Below, one piece after another: positions 1 through 9,557 of a stretch of DNA of 64,000 nt (position 1 is the first letter of the stretch; the number at the start of each line of letters is the position of its first letter). The position numbers and the translations under genes were made by a program. The notes beneath the pieces were generated by a model. It was not told where the DNA came from. It ran no database searches and saw only the letters and a program-made list of their open reading frames with translations. The DNA lies in NCBI RefSeq assembly GCF_000407505.1, contig NZ_ASWE01000003.1:682001-746000 (forward strand). Reading direction: 5' to 3'. This DNA comes from Enterococcus phoeniculicola ATCC BAA-412. GTDB lineage: Bacteria; Bacillota; Bacilli; Lactobacillales; Enterococcaceae.

Positions 1-1
1 A

Positions 2-964
2 TATCTTGATAATAGTATAGAATTTCATAAAAAGAGTTTCTTTGATATACAGTTAATTACACAAAAAAGAGGTTGGTGGGTTAAGGGGTATAAAATGATA
101 TATAAAAATATAGGTGATATTATAGATGATAAGACTATAGTATATTCTAATAATCCTTTTGCAGTAGAGTTATTAAAAAAAAGTAAAGAAAAGAAAGCTA
201 CTATTATTTTTGATATGATGGATAACTTTGCTATTCACCCTTCTTTGATGGAAATTGAAAAAAAAATAGCATTACAATCGTATAAAGAAATTGCAAAAAT
301 TGCAGACTTTTACTCATGTAATGCAATTGAAACTCAACAATTTTGCCAGCAAAAAATTGGAAAAACACCAGTCTTAATAAAAAATGGTGTTTTTCCAATA
401 ATTGATTTAAAAAATGAAGATAAAAAATTTGAACATGAAAAAAAAATAATAGAAAAATATAAAAAAAAAGTTGGATATATTGGAAAGCTAGGGCAACGTA
501 TAGATGCTGAATTAGTAGAGTTTATCGCTAAAAAAAATTCAGATGTACTATTCACCTATATAGGACCATACTTAAAAGATCAAAAAAACAAAAGATTATC
601 TGAAACATTTAGAAATCATAATAATATAAGACATGTTGAAGCTGTTTCGTCAGCAATGATATATATGTATCTAGATTTATTTGATATTCTAATAATTCCA
701 CATGCGGTTGGCGAAAATGAAAATGGTGGGGATCCACTGAAATTGTATCAATATTTGAATACGGGTAAAAAAATAATAACAACTTCTATTCATGGTGTAG
801 AAGAATTCAAAGATGAAATCACTATTACAGATGATTATAATACTTGGGTGTCGGAGATAAAAAAAATGACCAATAGTAATCAGAAATTAGATGTTCCTAA
901 AAAAATATTATGGGAAAACAGAGCTAAAACAATGTTGGATTTTGTAAAACAAAAAATTAATTGA
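2..964 (+). CDS. Glycosyltransferase, 5' end outside window
   Basis: The reading frame is open from base 2 and runs to the stop at 962-964. The methionine at 95 is therefore probably internal and the gene starts upstream of the window. The visible part (about 320 residues) resembles a GT-B glycosyltransferase of the TuaH/GumK-like kind: a DMMDN motif, a KNGVFP stretch followed by a charged linker, a VGYIGKL segment that opens the second Rossmann domain, and a C-terminal GGDPLKLYQYLNTGKKI motif that would bind the nucleotide sugar. It is very AT-rich, like the next five genes, and is separated from the following glycosyltransferase by a short gap. The role would be adding a sugar to a surface-polysaccharide repeat unit on the cytoplasmic face; the donor cannot be read from sequence. 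Confidence 0.8.
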   Translation, partial: YLDNSIEFHKKSFFDIQLITQKRGWWVKGYKMIYKNIGDIIDDKTIVYSNNPFAVELLKKSKEKKATIIFDMMDNFAIHPSLMEIEKKIALQSYKEIAKIADFYSCNAIETQQFCQQKIGKTPVLIKNGVFPIIDLKNEDKKFEHEKKIIEKYKKKVGYIGKLGQRIDAELVEFIAKKNSDVLFTYIGPYLKDQKNKRLSETFRNHNNIRHVEAVSSAMIYMYLDLFDILIIPHAVGENENGGDPLKLYQYLNTGKKIITTSIHGVEEFKDEITITDDYNTWVSEIKKMTNSNQKLDVPKKILWENRAKTMLDFVKQKIN

Positions 965-998
965 AAAATATTTGTAGCTAGTGAAGGGATGCAAAACA

Positions 999-1832
999 GT
1001 GAAATTTAGCTTTGTAATTTTAAATTATAATACAAGTAAAGAAACTGATAAATGTATTGAAAGCATAAAAAAATTAAATTGTTTAGAAGATGAAATATCA
1101 ATAATTATTGTTGATAATCAATCTACAGATGAAAGTTTCTATTCATTAAGTAGAAACTACAAGAATGAAGAATCAATACGGGTAATTTCTGTCGAATATA
1201 ATGTAGGTTTTTCAAAGGGAAATAATATAGGGTATACGGTTGCAAAACATGCAGATAAATCTGATTTTATTGTAGTTTTAAATAGCGATGTGTATATTCA
1301 AACAAAAAATTTTATAGAGTTGCTAAAATCAAAATATACTCTAGATAGATACGATGTATTAGGACCCAAAATATTAAATTTAAATAATGAAAATCAAAAC
1401 CCTGTACCTTATATCCATGATACAAAAAACAAAATCAGATTAACTTTGATTAAAAATGCAATTAGATATATTGTTTATTCTTTACCCATTAAAATAAAAA
1501 AAACAAAAAAAATAGCAGTCGATGAGCAAAGTTACACAGAAAAAACGAATTGTCCATTACATGGATCATGCGTAGTTTTTTCTAAAAAGTATATTGATAC
1601 TCATGAGTTTGCATTTTATCCAAATACATTCTTATATGGAGAGGAAGATTTTTTATATTACATTGCAAAAAAAGAACAATTAAAACTCATATATTTTCCT
1701 GAGCTTGTAGTTATACATGCTGAGGATGCAGCAAGTAATTCAATCAATAGTAGCTTTAGGAAGCAAAAAAAATTCGTAATCAAAAACTCTGGGAAATCAT
1801 TAATCGAGCTTTATAAATTTATGAGAAAGTAG
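999..1832 (+). CDS. Family 2 glycosyltransferase (rhamnosyltransferase-like)
   Basis: About 277 residues with a GT-A fold. It starts VKFSFVILNYNT, followed by DNQSTDES, NVGFSKGNN, an LNSDV stretch in the place of the usual DXD metal site, LHGSCVVFS and FLYGEEDF. That set is typical of rhamnosyltransferase-type GT2 enzymes. I chose the GTG at 999 because GAAGGGA lies about nine bases before it; an in-frame GTG at 981 has no such site. It ends one base before the next start region, so the genes are probably co-transcribed. Base composition is very AT-rich. The presence of the dTDP-rhamnose genes downstream makes rhamnose a plausible donor, but this is inference. Confidence 0.85.
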   Translation: MKFSFVILNYNTSKETDKCIESIKKLNCLEDEISIIIVDNQSTDESFYSLSRNYKNEESIRVISVEYNVGFSKGNNIGYTVAKHADKSDFIVVLNSDVYIQTKNFIELLKSKYTLDRYDVLGPKILNLNNENQNPVPYIHDTKNKIRLTLIKNAIRYIVYSLPIKIKKTKKIAVDEQSYTEKTNCPLHGSCVVFSKKYIDTHEFAFYPNTFLYGEEDFLYYIAKKEQLKLIYFPELVVIHAEDAASNSINSSFRKQKKFVIKNSGKSLIELYKFMRK

Positions 1833-1845
1833 GTTGTTAATTAAA

Positions 1846-3159
1846 ATGAATATTTATGAGAAGATAGTCAATGGAGATGAATCCCTAGCACTTATTGGAT
1901 TAGGATATGTAGGAATGCCAATCGCAATTGAATTTGCAAAAAAAGTAGATGTTATAGGGTTCGATATAGATGAAAAAAAAATAGGACTATATAAAAAGGG
2001 GATTGATCCAACTCTAGAAGTTGGCGATGAAGCAATAAAAAATACGACTGTAAAATTTACTAGTGACCCTGTTGATCTAAAAAAAGCCAAATTCCATATA
2101 GTTGCCGTTCCGACTCCGATAAATCAAGATAAAACTCCTAATTTAAAACCAGTAGAAAGTGCAAGCAAGTTAGTAGGCGAAAACTTATTGCCTGGTTCAA
2201 TAGTTGTATATGAGTCAACGGTATACCCTGGCGCTACTGAAGATATTTGTATTCCCATATTGGAAGAGTACTCTGGACTAAAATGTGGAATAGATTTCAG
2301 TGTTGGTTATTCACCAGAAAGAATTAATCCAGGTGATAAAGTTCATACACTAGATAAGATTGTAAAAATTGTATCAGGGATTGACAATCAAACAAGAGAT
2401 GAAATTGCAGAAGTTTACAAATTGGTTATCAATGCAGGTGTACATTTGGCAAGCTCAATAAAAGTTGCTGAAGCTGCCAAAGTTGTAGAGAATAGTCAAA
2501 GAGATATAAATATTGCTTTCATGAACGAATTAGCCATTGTCTTTGATAAAATGGGAATAGATTCGATGGATGTAGTTGAAGCTATGAATACAAAATGGAA
2601 TTCTCTTGGGTTTTATCCAGGGCTTGTTGGAGGTCACTGTATTGGAGTCGATCCATATTATTTTATATCTGAGGCGGAAAAATTAGGTTATCATAGTCAA
2701 ATAATTTCATCTGGAAGAAAGATAAACGACTCTATGGGTGAGTTTGTTGCTCAAGCAGTTATTAAAGAACTTATTAAAGCAAATAAAAATTTAAAAAAAT
2801 CTAGAATAGTTATTTTAGGATTTACATTTAAAGAAAATTGTCCAGACATTAGAAATACAAAAGTAACTGATATTTATAAAACTTTAAATGAATATGAATT
2901 GAATGTAGAAATTACAGATCCGTATGCAGATCCAGAAGAGGTATTTCAAGAATACGGAATAAATTTAATACCTGAAAGTTCTATAAAAGATGCTGACTGC
3001 TTAATTCTTGCCGTAGGTCATGATAAATATAAAAATAAAGAATTCTCATACTTTGATCAATTGTTCAATGATGAGAAAAATAATGTTATGATTGATGTAA
3101 AAAGTATATTAGACAAAACTGATTTTTTAAAAAATAATTATAAATATTGGAGTCTTTAA
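1846..3159 (+). CDS. Nucleotide-sugar (UDP-HexNAc) dehydrogenase, TviB/WbpO type
   Basis: About 437 residues of the UDP-glucose/GDP-mannose dehydrogenase superfamily. It has an N-terminal NAD site (LIGLGYVGMP), VVYESTVYPG, the signature YSPERINPGDK, the helical NSQRDINIAFMNELA segment, the catalytic cysteine in GLVGGHCIGVDPYYF, and a C-terminal FTFKENCPDIRNTK. YSPERINPGDK together with GGHCIGVDPYY favours the TviB/WbpO/CapL branch, which oxidises UDP-GlcNAc or UDP-GalNAc to the uronic acid, over UDP-glucose dehydrogenase. The ATG at 1846 lies 12 bases after AGG; a TTG at 1834 is the alternative. The stop abuts rmlA. The product would put an acidic sugar into the polysaccharide. Confidence 0.85.
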   Translation: MNIYEKIVNGDESLALIGLGYVGMPIAIEFAKKVDVIGFDIDEKKIGLYKKGIDPTLEVGDEAIKNTTVKFTSDPVDLKKAKFHIVAVPTPINQDKTPNLKPVESASKLVGENLLPGSIVVYESTVYPGATEDICIPILEEYSGLKCGIDFSVGYSPERINPGDKVHTLDKIVKIVSGIDNQTRDEIAEVYKLVINAGVHLASSIKVAEAAKVVENSQRDINIAFMNELAIVFDKMGIDSMDVVEAMNTKWNSLGFYPGLVGGHCIGVDPYYFISEAEKLGYHSQIISSGRKINDSMGEFVAQAVIKELIKANKNLKKSRIVILGFTFKENCPDIRNTKVTDIYKTLNEYELNVEITDPYADPEEVFQEYGINLIPESSIKDADCLILAVGHDKYKNKEFSYFDQLFNDEKNNVMIDVKSILDKTDFLKNNYKYWSL

Positions 3160-4041
3160 ATGAAAGGAATAATTTTAGCTGGAGGAAGTGGAACTAGATT
3201 GTATCCACTCACCAAATCAGTCTCTAAGCAGCTAATGCCAGTGTATGATAAACCGATGATTTACTATCCACTATCAACATTGATGTTAGCAGGAATAAAA
3301 GAAGTTTTAATAATATCTACACCTGCTGATACTCCTAGATTTCGCGAATTATTAGGGGATGGCAGTAATTTAGGCATCTCAATCGAATACGCAGCACAAG
3401 AAAAGCCAGATGGTCTAGCACAAGCCTTTATAATAGGAGAGCAATTTATTGGAAATGATTCAGTGTGTTTAATTTTAGGTGACAATATTTACTATGGTGG
3501 TGGGTTATCTAGAATGTTGCAAAAAGCCGCCAGTATAGAAACTGGTGCAACTATTTTTGGTTATCATGTAGTGGATCCTGAACGTTTTGGGGTTGTCGAA
3601 TTTGATGAAAATATGAAAGTAAAGTCCATTGAAGAGAAACCCGATGTTCCAAAATCTAATTATGCTATAACAGGACTGTATTTTTATGACAATAGAGTAG
3701 TAGAAATTGCCAAAAATATAAAGCCATCTTTTCGTGGCGAACTTGAAATTACAGATGTGAATAAAGTTTATTTAGAATTGAATAATTTAAATGTTGAATT
3801 ATTAGGAAGAGGGTTTGCATGGCTAGATACTGGTACACATGAATCGCTTCTCGAGGCGTCAACATTTATAGAAACAATTGAAAAAAGGCAAAATCTAAAA
3901 GTGGCTTGTTTGGAAGAAATTGCTTTCCGTATGGGATATATTAATAAACAACAGTTACTCAAATTAGCACAACCACTCAAAAAGAATCAATATGGTCAGT
4001 ACTTGTATAGATTAGCAGATGAGGTGCAGTTATATGAATAA
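3160..4041 (+). CDS. rmlA: Glucose-1-phosphate thymidylyltransferase
   Basis: First step of dTDP-L-rhamnose synthesis: dTTP + glucose-1-phosphate to dTDP-glucose. The 293 residues are full length for the short-chain RmlA family. The N terminus carries the nucleotide-binding loop [18 protein letters not shown], followed by the usual [14 protein letters not shown]-like segment, LGDNIYYG and [13 protein letters not shown]. The ATG follows directly on the stop of the dehydrogenase gene, with GGAG a few bases upstream, so the two are translated together. The end overlaps rmlC by eight bases. Confidence 0.97.
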   Translation: MKGIILAGGSGTRLYPLTKSVSKQLMPVYDKPMIYYPLSTLMLAGIKEVLIISTPADTPRFRELLGDGSNLGISIEYAAQEKPDGLAQAFIIGEQFIGNDSVCLILGDNIYYGGGLSRMLQKAASIETGATIFGYHVVDPERFGVVEFDENMKVKSIEEKPDVPKSNYAITGLYFYDNRVVEIAKNIKPSFRGELEITDVNKVYLELNNLNVELLGRGFAWLDTGTHESLLEASTFIETIEKRQNLKVACLEEIAFRMGYINKQQLLKLAQPLKKNQYGQYLYRLADEVQLYE

Positions 4042-4624
4042 AATTAAAGTGAAAAATACAAAACTAATAGATGTAAAAATTATTGAACCAACTATTTATG
4101 GAGATTCTAGAGGTTTTTTTTCTGAAAGCTACTCAAAAAAGGAATTTGAAGAAGTTGGAATCACCTGTGAATTTGTTCAGGATAATCATTCTTTATCTGC
4201 CGAAGCAGGGGTATTACGCGGCTTGCACTTTCAAAAAGGAGAATCTGCTCAAACCAAGTTAATTCGTGTAGTAACTGGGGCTGTTTTAGATGTAATAGTA
4301 GACATTAGAAAAGGAAGCCCAACATATGCGCAATGGGAAGGATATATTTTATCGGAATATAATCAGAGACAATTACTGGTTCCAAAAGGATTTGCCCATG
4401 GATTTTTGACACTAACTCCCAATGTAAACTTTTTATATAAATGTGATAATTATTATGATTCTGAAGCTGATGCGGGAATTAGATTTGATGACCCCGACTT
4501 AAATATTAACTGGCCAACGGATACAAACAATGTAATATTGTCAGATAAGGATAAAAACCATCCAACGTTAAAAGAGTATGAAGTAGAAAATGATTTTTTT
4601 TGGTTACCTATAAACAATGAGTAG
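4034..4624 (+). CDS. rmlC: dTDP-4-dehydrorhamnose 3,5-epimerase
   Basis: Third enzyme of the dTDP-rhamnose pathway, a cupin-fold double epimerase. The sequence shows [15 protein letters not shown] near the start, [19 protein letters not shown] with the catalytic histidine, [15 protein letters not shown], and [13 protein letters not shown] start it at the ATG at 4034, eight bases after GAGGTG, rather than at an ATG at 4019 deep inside rmlA. It overlaps rmlA at its start and the flippase gene by eight bases at its end. The C terminus (PINNE) is ordinary in length (196 residues). Confidence 0.95.
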   Translation: MNKIKVKNTKLIDVKIIEPTIYGDSRGFFSESYSKKEFEEVGITCEFVQDNHSLSAEAGVLRGLHFQKGESAQTKLIRVVTGAVLDVIVDIRKGSPTYAQWEGYILSEYNQRQLLVPKGFAHGFLTLTPNVNFLYKCDNYYDSEADAGIRFDDPDLNINWPTDTNNVILSDKDKNHPTLKEYEVENDFFWLPINNE

Positions 4625-6029
4625 ATTTAAGAATGTAATAAAAAATATTTCTTATACTGTTACTTCTAATTTAATATCATTATTTGTATCGACTATAGTA
4701 ACGCTGTTTTTACCTAGGGTGTTAGGTGTTTCAGACTACGGATACTATCAATTATATCTTTTTTATGTTTCTTACGTAGGCTTTCTACATTTAGGATGGT
4801 GTGACGGAATCTATCTCAGGTATGGTGGGGAGGAATATGGTAAACTAGATAAACCAAAACTTAAAGGTCAATTTTATTCACTACTTTTCATGCAAGTAAT
4901 AATATCTCTTGTTTTTTTAATGATTATTTTTTTCCAAAATACGTCAGATCATAATAAGTATTTAGTAATGTATGCTGTCATATCTAATATTGTGATATTA
5001 AATATGAGAAATTTTATTTTATTGATTTTACAAACAACAAATAGGCTAAAGGAATATTCGTTTATTACTATTTTAGATAGGTTATTTTTTGTGAGTACAG
5101 TAATCCTTTTATTGATTTTTGGAGTGAAAGATTTTCAATTTTTTATATGTGCTGACATATTAGGAAAACTGGTTTCTTTCATCTATTCATTCTTAAAAGT
5201 ACGGCAAATAACATTTTTTCATAATCCTAATCCAAACTTTGACTTGAAAGAGTCAATAATAAATATTAAGGTTGGAATTAATCTTATGCTTGCTAATATT
5301 GCAAGTTCCTTAATTATTGGTATAGTGAGGTTTGGTGTTCAATATAAATGGGATGTAGCCACGTTCGGAAAAATCTCCTTAACACTTAGTATCTCTAATT
5401 TATTAATGGTATTTATAAATGCTGTAAGCTTATCAATTTTTCCACTTTTAAAAAAAATTGATAGATCTAAATATAAAACGACATACCCTTTAATTAGAAA
5501 TGGACTAATGCCAGTAATTTTTATTGTATTATTATCGTATTATCCAATATCTATTGTATTAAGTAAATGGTTACCACAGTATGAAATGTCACTAAGATTT
5601 ATGGCAATTGCATTTCCAATTGTTGTATTTGATAGTAAAGTTGGACTTTTAACAAATACCTTTCTGAAAGCTATGAGGAAGGAAAAAGAGATATTCAAGA
5701 TAAACTTAATTACTGCACTATTAAGCTTATGCATAACTTATCTTGCCATAATAGTTTTGGATAGCATTATTTTTACAGTATTAAGCATTGTTATACTAGT
5801 AGCTGTTAGAAGTACATTAGCCGAGATTATATTGAATAGAGAGCTGTCTATGAATATCTATAGAGATATTATTATGGAGTACATGTTAGTGATGTTATTT
5901 ATAATTTCTGGTTGGTATTTCTATGGATTAATTGGAATGCTGATGTATATTTTGGGCTTACTATTATATTTATATTTAAAGAAATCTGACTTAAAGGATT
6001 TATTCAAACAATTAACGGGAAAAGGTTAG
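4617..6029 (+). CDS. Wzx-type polysaccharide flippase (MATE/MOP superfamily)
   Basis: A 470-residue integral membrane protein with about 12-14 hydrophobic segments and the N-terminal pattern SNLISLFVSTIVTLFLPRVLGVSDYGYYQLYLFYVSY, shown here only in part: FLPRVLGVSDYGYYQLY is the hallmark of oligosaccharide-repeat flippases. It would move lipid-linked repeat units across the cytoplasmic membrane. The start overlaps rmlC. The gene sits between rmlC and rmlB, splitting the rhamnose genes. The matching polymerase is not adjacent; a candidate lies at 16487-17758. AT content is very high, as usual for wzx genes. Confidence 0.85.
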   Translation: MSRFKNVIKNISYTVTSNLISLFVSTIVTLFLPRVLGVSDYGYYQLYLFYVSYVGFLHLGWCDGIYLRYGGEEYGKLDKPKLKGQFYSLLFMQVIISLVFLMIIFFQNTSDHNKYLVMYAVISNIVILNMRNFILLILQTTNRLKEYSFITILDRLFFVSTVILLLIFGVKDFQFFICADILGKLVSFIYSFLKVRQITFFHNPNPNFDLKESIINIKVGINLMLANIASSLIIGIVRFGVQYKWDVATFGKISLTLSISNLLMVFINAVSLSIFPLLKKIDRSKYKTTYPLIRNGLMPVIFIVLLSYYPISIVLSKWLPQYEMSLRFMAIAFPIVVFDSKVGLLTNTFLKAMRKEKEIFKINLITALLSLCITYLAIIVLDSIIFTVLSIVILVAVRSTLAEIILNRELSMNIYRDIIMEYMLVMLFIISGWYFYGLIGMLMYILGLLLYLYLKKSDLKDLFKQLTGKG

Positions 6030-6036
6030 GTGAAGT

Positions 6037-7023
6037 ATGAACATTATTCTTGTAACTGGTGGAGCTGGTTTTATAGGTAGTAATTTTATCCATTATATTT
6101 TAGAAAATCATCCAGATGATCATGTTATAAATTATGATTTATTAACATATGCTGGAAATATTCATAATCTTGATGATGTAAAAGAAAATCCACATTATCA
6201 TTTTGTTCAAGGAAATATAACTAATCGTGAATTAGTAAAGCATGTAATTAAATCATACAATATTGACACTGTTGTAAACTTTGCTGCAGAATCTCATGTT
6301 GATAGGAGTATTCTACATCCTGAAACCTTTGTAGAAACGAATATACAAGGAACATTAGCTCTTTTAGATGTCGCCAAGGAAATGAAGATAAAAAAATATT
6401 TACAAGTATCCACTGATGAAGTCTATGGTTCACTTGGACCAGGTGGGTATTTTACGGAGGAATCATTGATAGCTCCCAATAGTCCATACTCTGCTAGTAA
6501 AGCAGGTGCTGATTTACTAGTTCAATCATATTTTGAAACTTATGGGATGAATGTAAATATTACTCGTTGCTCAAATAACTATGGACCCTATCATTTTCCT
6601 GAAAAACTCATTCCTTTGATGATTACCAATGGGGTGGAAAAGAAGGACCTACCAATTTATGGAGATGGAGAAAACATTCGAGACTGGCTGCACGTTAAAG
6701 ATCACTGCCAAGCGATTGATTTGGTTCTGAGAAAAGGTAAAAAAGGTGAGGTATATAATATTGGTGGTCACAATGAGCGAACAAATAATCAGATTGTTGA
6801 CTTAATTGTCGAAAAATTAGGACTTTCAAGAGAATTAATTAAGTATGTTGAAGATCGGTTAGGTCATGACCGTCGATATGCAATTGATCCAACTAAATTA
6901 GAAATGGAACTTGGTTGGAGACCAGAATATACATTTGATACAGGGATTATTGAAACAATCGACTGGTATCTCGCCAATGAATCATGGTGGAAACCTTTAA
7001 AAGAACGAGCAAACTTAAGTTAA
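6037..7023 (+). CDS. rmlB: dTDP-glucose 4,6-dehydratase
   Basis: Second step of dTDP-rhamnose synthesis. A 328-residue extended short-chain dehydrogenase with VTGGAGFIGSNF (NAD binding), NFAAESHVDRSI, STDEVYGSLG with the catalytic TDE, YSASKAGAD (catalytic Tyr and Lys), NNYGPYHFPEKLIPL, and RDWLHVKDHC. All catalytic residues are present. It starts seven bases after the flippase stop with AGGTGAAG upstream. Codon usage is less extreme than in the first genes of the window. Confidence 0.97.
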   Translation: MNIILVTGGAGFIGSNFIHYILENHPDDHVINYDLLTYAGNIHNLDDVKENPHYHFVQGNITNRELVKHVIKSYNIDTVVNFAAESHVDRSILHPETFVETNIQGTLALLDVAKEMKIKKYLQVSTDEVYGSLGPGGYFTEESLIAPNSPYSASKAGADLLVQSYFETYGMNVNITRCSNNYGPYHFPEKLIPLMITNGVEKKDLPIYGDGENIRDWLHVKDHCQAIDLVLRKGKKGEVYNIGGHNERTNNQIVDLIVEKLGLSRELIKYVEDRLGHDRRYAIDPTKLEMELGWRPEYTFDTGIIETIDWYLANESWWKPLKERANLS

Positions 7024-7053
7024 GGGAAGCCTCCAAGCTTTCCTTTTCTTTTT
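7024..7053 (+). terminator. Weak hairpin with T-tract between rmlB and rmlD
   Basis: GGGAAGC and GCTTTCC flank a six-base loop and are followed by TTTTCTTTTT. This resembles a weak intrinsic terminator or attenuator directly after the rmlB stop. Because rmlD follows within 15 bases it is probably leaky, if it works at all. Confidence 0.4.
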
Positions 7054-7066
7054 AAGGAGATAAAGT

Positions 7067-7918
7067 ATGACAAAAATTTTGATTACAGGTAGTAATGGTC
7101 AGTTAGGCACAGAGCTTTCAAAGCTATTAGAAAATAAACGTAATTTAAATGACGAAATTATTAAAACTGACTCTAAAGATTTAGATATTACAAATAGAGA
7201 CTTAGTATTGAAATTAATCAATGAAATGCATCCAGAGGTAATTTATCATTGTGCTGCATATACAGCAGTTGATTTAGCTGAAGATGAAGGAAAGACAACA
7301 AATTGGAGTGTAAATGTAGATGGAACAAAAAATGTTGCTTTGGCTGCAGAAAAAGTCGGAGCAACACTTATATATATAAGTACAGATTATGTATTTGAAG
7401 GTTCTAATTCAAAGCCGCGTAAAGTAGACGACTTAGTAAATCCAAAAAATGAATATGGACGGGCAAAATTAGCAGGTGAAAAAGCAGTCCAAGAGATTTG
7501 TTCTAAATACTACATTATTCGTACTTCTTGGGTATTTGGTAAGTACGGCAAGAACTTTGTGTTCACAATGCAAAATCTTGCAAAGAAACACGATACATTA
7601 ACGGTTGTAAATGATCAAATAGGTAGGCCAACATGGACAAAAAGTTTAGCTGAATTTATGCTGTTTATTGTAAAACAGAGAGCTGATTATGGTATCTATC
7701 ATTTTTCTAATGAGGGTATTTGTTCATGGCACGAATTTGCATCTGAAATTTTAAGGGATAGCGAAGTGATAGTTAAGCCAATTAGTTCATCTGAATTCTC
7801 CCAAAAAGCCAAACGTCCGTCCTATTCAATTTTAGATTTGGATAAAACAAAAAAATTAGGGTTTGATATAATTCCGTGGAAGGAAGCTCTCGCTGAAATG
7901 ATGCAAGAATTAGATTAG
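7067..7918 (+). CDS. rmlD: dTDP-4-dehydrorhamnose reductase
   Basis: Last step of dTDP-L-rhamnose synthesis. The 283 residues contain the NAD(P) loop ITGSNGQLGTEL, CAAYTAVDLAEDE, STDYVFEG, the YGRAKLAGE catalytic Tyr-Lys pair, RTSWVFGKYGKNF, and VVNDQIGRPTWT. AAGGAG lies ten bases before the ATG. It closes the four-gene rhamnose set whose order here is A, C, (flippase), B, D. Confidence 0.96.
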   Translation: MTKILITGSNGQLGTELSKLLENKRNLNDEIIKTDSKDLDITNRDLVLKLINEMHPEVIYHCAAYTAVDLAEDEGKTTNWSVNVDGTKNVALAAEKVGATLIYISTDYVFEGSNSKPRKVDDLVNPKNEYGRAKLAGEKAVQEICSKYYIIRTSWVFGKYGKNFVFTMQNLAKKHDTLTVVNDQIGRPTWTKSLAEFMLFIVKQRADYGIYHFSNEGICSWHEFASEILRDSEVIVKPISSSEFSQKAKRPSYSILDLDKTKKLGFDIIPWKEALAEMMQELD

Positions 7919-7977
7919 TTGTATCATAAAATTTAACGGGTGAATTATTCCATATGCAAATATATTTCAAGGTTAAA

Positions 7978-8006
7978 TTGGTTTTTAGAACTGAATATGC
8001 TTTAAT
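7978..8006 (+). promoter_or_regulatory. Likely sigma-A promoter of galU
   Basis: TTGGTT at 7978 and TTTAAT at 8001 are separated by 17 bases, about 50 bases ahead of the galU start. The gap after rmlD (135 bases) holds no clear terminator, so galU may also be read from the rhamnose operon. Confidence 0.5.
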
Positions 8007-8053
8007 AGTCTTATACACAAATTATTATAATGAATTTAAAGGAGCTTACCGTC

Positions 8054-8926
8054 ATGAAAAAAGTTCGTAAAGCAGTGATTCCTGCTGCTGGTTTGGGCAC
8101 TCGTTTTTTACCTGCAACTAAGGCTATTGCCAAGGAAATGTTGCCGATTGTTGACAAGCCAACCATTCAATTTATTGTTGAGGAGGCAATTGCTTCTGGC
8201 ATCGAAGATATTTTAGTGATTACAGGCAAAGGGAAACGCCCGATTGAAGATCATTTTGATGCGAATATGGAGTTAGAGCAGAATCTTTCTTCAAAAGGGA
8301 AATTAGAGTTGTTGCAACTAGTGGAGGAAACAACGGACATTAATCTTCACTTTGTTCGTCAAAAGCGTCCATTAGGCTTAGGACATGCTGTTTTACAAGC
8401 GAAAGCGTTTGTTGGGAATGAGCCTTTTGTGGTTATGTTAGGTGATGATTTAATGGAGGATGAAATTCCATTAACGCAACAACTTATCAATAATTTTGAA
8501 AAAACTGGTTCCTCAACACTTGCTGTCATGGATGTTCCTCATGAAGAAACGTCACGTTATGGCATTATTAATCCTGAGTCTGAGATTTCAAAAGGCTTGT
8601 ATAATGTATCTGATTTTGTTGAAAAACCGAATCCAGAAGAGGCACCCAGCGATTTAGCGATTATTGGTCGTTATCTATTAAAGCCAGAAATTTTTGAGAT
8701 TTTAGAAAACCAAGAACCTGGTACAGGTGGAGAAATTCAGTTAACAGATGCCATTAATACGTTAAATAATACACAACGGGTATTTGCTCATCAGTTTACT
8801 GGAAAACGTTATGATGTAGGAGATAAATTGGGATTTGTGAAAACAAATATCGAGTTTGGCTTGAAGCACCCTGAGATTTCTGGAGAGCTAAAGGATTATC
8901 TAAAAGATTTAGCAAAAGATTTATAG
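8054..8926 (+). CDS. galU: UTP--glucose-1-phosphate uridylyltransferase
   Basis: Makes UDP-glucose for polysaccharide, glycolipid and teichoic-acid decoration. The sequence shows [31 protein letters not shown] split over the usual N-terminal region, [22 protein letters not shown] and GEIQLTDAI, all standard for bacterial GalU (290 residues). I start at the ATG at 8054, nine bases after AAAGGAG; an in-frame ATG at 8030 precedes that site and is rejected. A strong terminator follows. Confidence 0.97.
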   Translation: MKKVRKAVIPAAGLGTRFLPATKAIAKEMLPIVDKPTIQFIVEEAIASGIEDILVITGKGKRPIEDHFDANMELEQNLSSKGKLELLQLVEETTDINLHFVRQKRPLGLGHAVLQAKAFVGNEPFVVMLGDDLMEDEIPLTQQLINNFEKTGSSTLAVMDVPHEETSRYGIINPESEISKGLYNVSDFVEKPNPEEAPSDLAIIGRYLLKPEIFEILENQEPGTGGEIQLTDAINTLNNTQRVFAHQFTGKRYDVGDKLGFVKTNIEFGLKHPEISGELKDYLKDLAKDL

Positions 8927-8983
8927 AATAATTTTTTATGAGTTTACTTACATTTGGTTTAAATGTAAGAGAACACGATAGGT

Positions 8984-9020
8984 AAAAGTGAGTGAGATGC
9001 AAGTTTCACTCACTTTTTTT
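8984..9020 (+). terminator. Rho-independent terminator after galU
   Basis: A 12-base arm AAAAGTGAGTGA pairs with TCACTCACTTTT across a ten-base loop and runs into T residues to 9020. The position, 60 bases after the galU stop, fits the end of the polysaccharide transcript. Confidence 0.9.
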
Positions 9021-9118
9021 GAATGTCCAACTATGTGGATTGCAAGAATTTAATTCTCATAAACCTAACTCTTATAAATCAAGTCTAGGTTCACAGGGGA
9101 ATGCTGTAAGGAATTACC

Positions 9119-9168
9119 ATTCATGTAGTTTTCTAAAAGAATTGTAAACTATATGAATGTTTTTTTTT
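9119..9168 (+). terminator. Second hairpin with T-tract in the gene-free stretch
   Basis: ATTCATGTAGTTT (9119-9131) pairs with AAACTATATGAAT (9146-9158), 12 of 13 positions, followed by GT and eight T residues. It looks like an intrinsic terminator on the + strand, although no gene is visible between it and the galU terminator. Confidence 0.6.
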
Positions 9169-9373
9169 GCAATATTTTTGAATCTTTCCCTTTCTTTGCA
9201 AACTTTGATACAATGACTGGATGAAAAAAGTAATGTCATTTATTCTCCTTGCTAAACATAGACAGTGAGAGGGTTTCTTTCACGAGCTGAATAATGAAAT
9301 CCTTTACCATTTTCAAGTTGGGGCATAAGAAAGTTAGTTTTAATTGAATGGGATTAGTGATGAGGGCTCTGGA

Positions 9374-9403
9374 TTGACAAATAGGGTTACTGAGAACTAG
9401 AAT
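9374..9403 (+). promoter_or_regulatory. Candidate sigma-A promoter of the 9558 gene
   Basis: A perfect -35 TTGACA (9374-9379) and TAGAAT (9398-9403) are separated by 18 bases. The start codon lies 155 bases downstream, which leaves a long untranslated leader. Confidence 0.6.
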
Positions 9404-9557
9404 TCCGGTCAAGAAATAGTCCCTACATCCTTAGACCGATTTTTTAGTACAGATATTGTAAGAGTTCTATCTATCTATTATAATTAAATCAATCACAAGT
9501 GATGCTTCTACCTTTGGTGGGAGTCCTTTTTTTATCTTGTGCGAAGGAGGAGAGAGT

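Larger units (their letters stand above)
9021..9557. other. Gene-free stretch before the 9558 membrane gene
   Basis: Apart from the hairpin at 9119-9168 and the promoter at 9374-9403 I see no protein-coding gene, RNA gene or repeat here. Six-frame reading gives only short frames without a ribosome binding site; a longer frame on the minus strand from 9973 runs antisense through the following gene. Confidence 0.6.
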
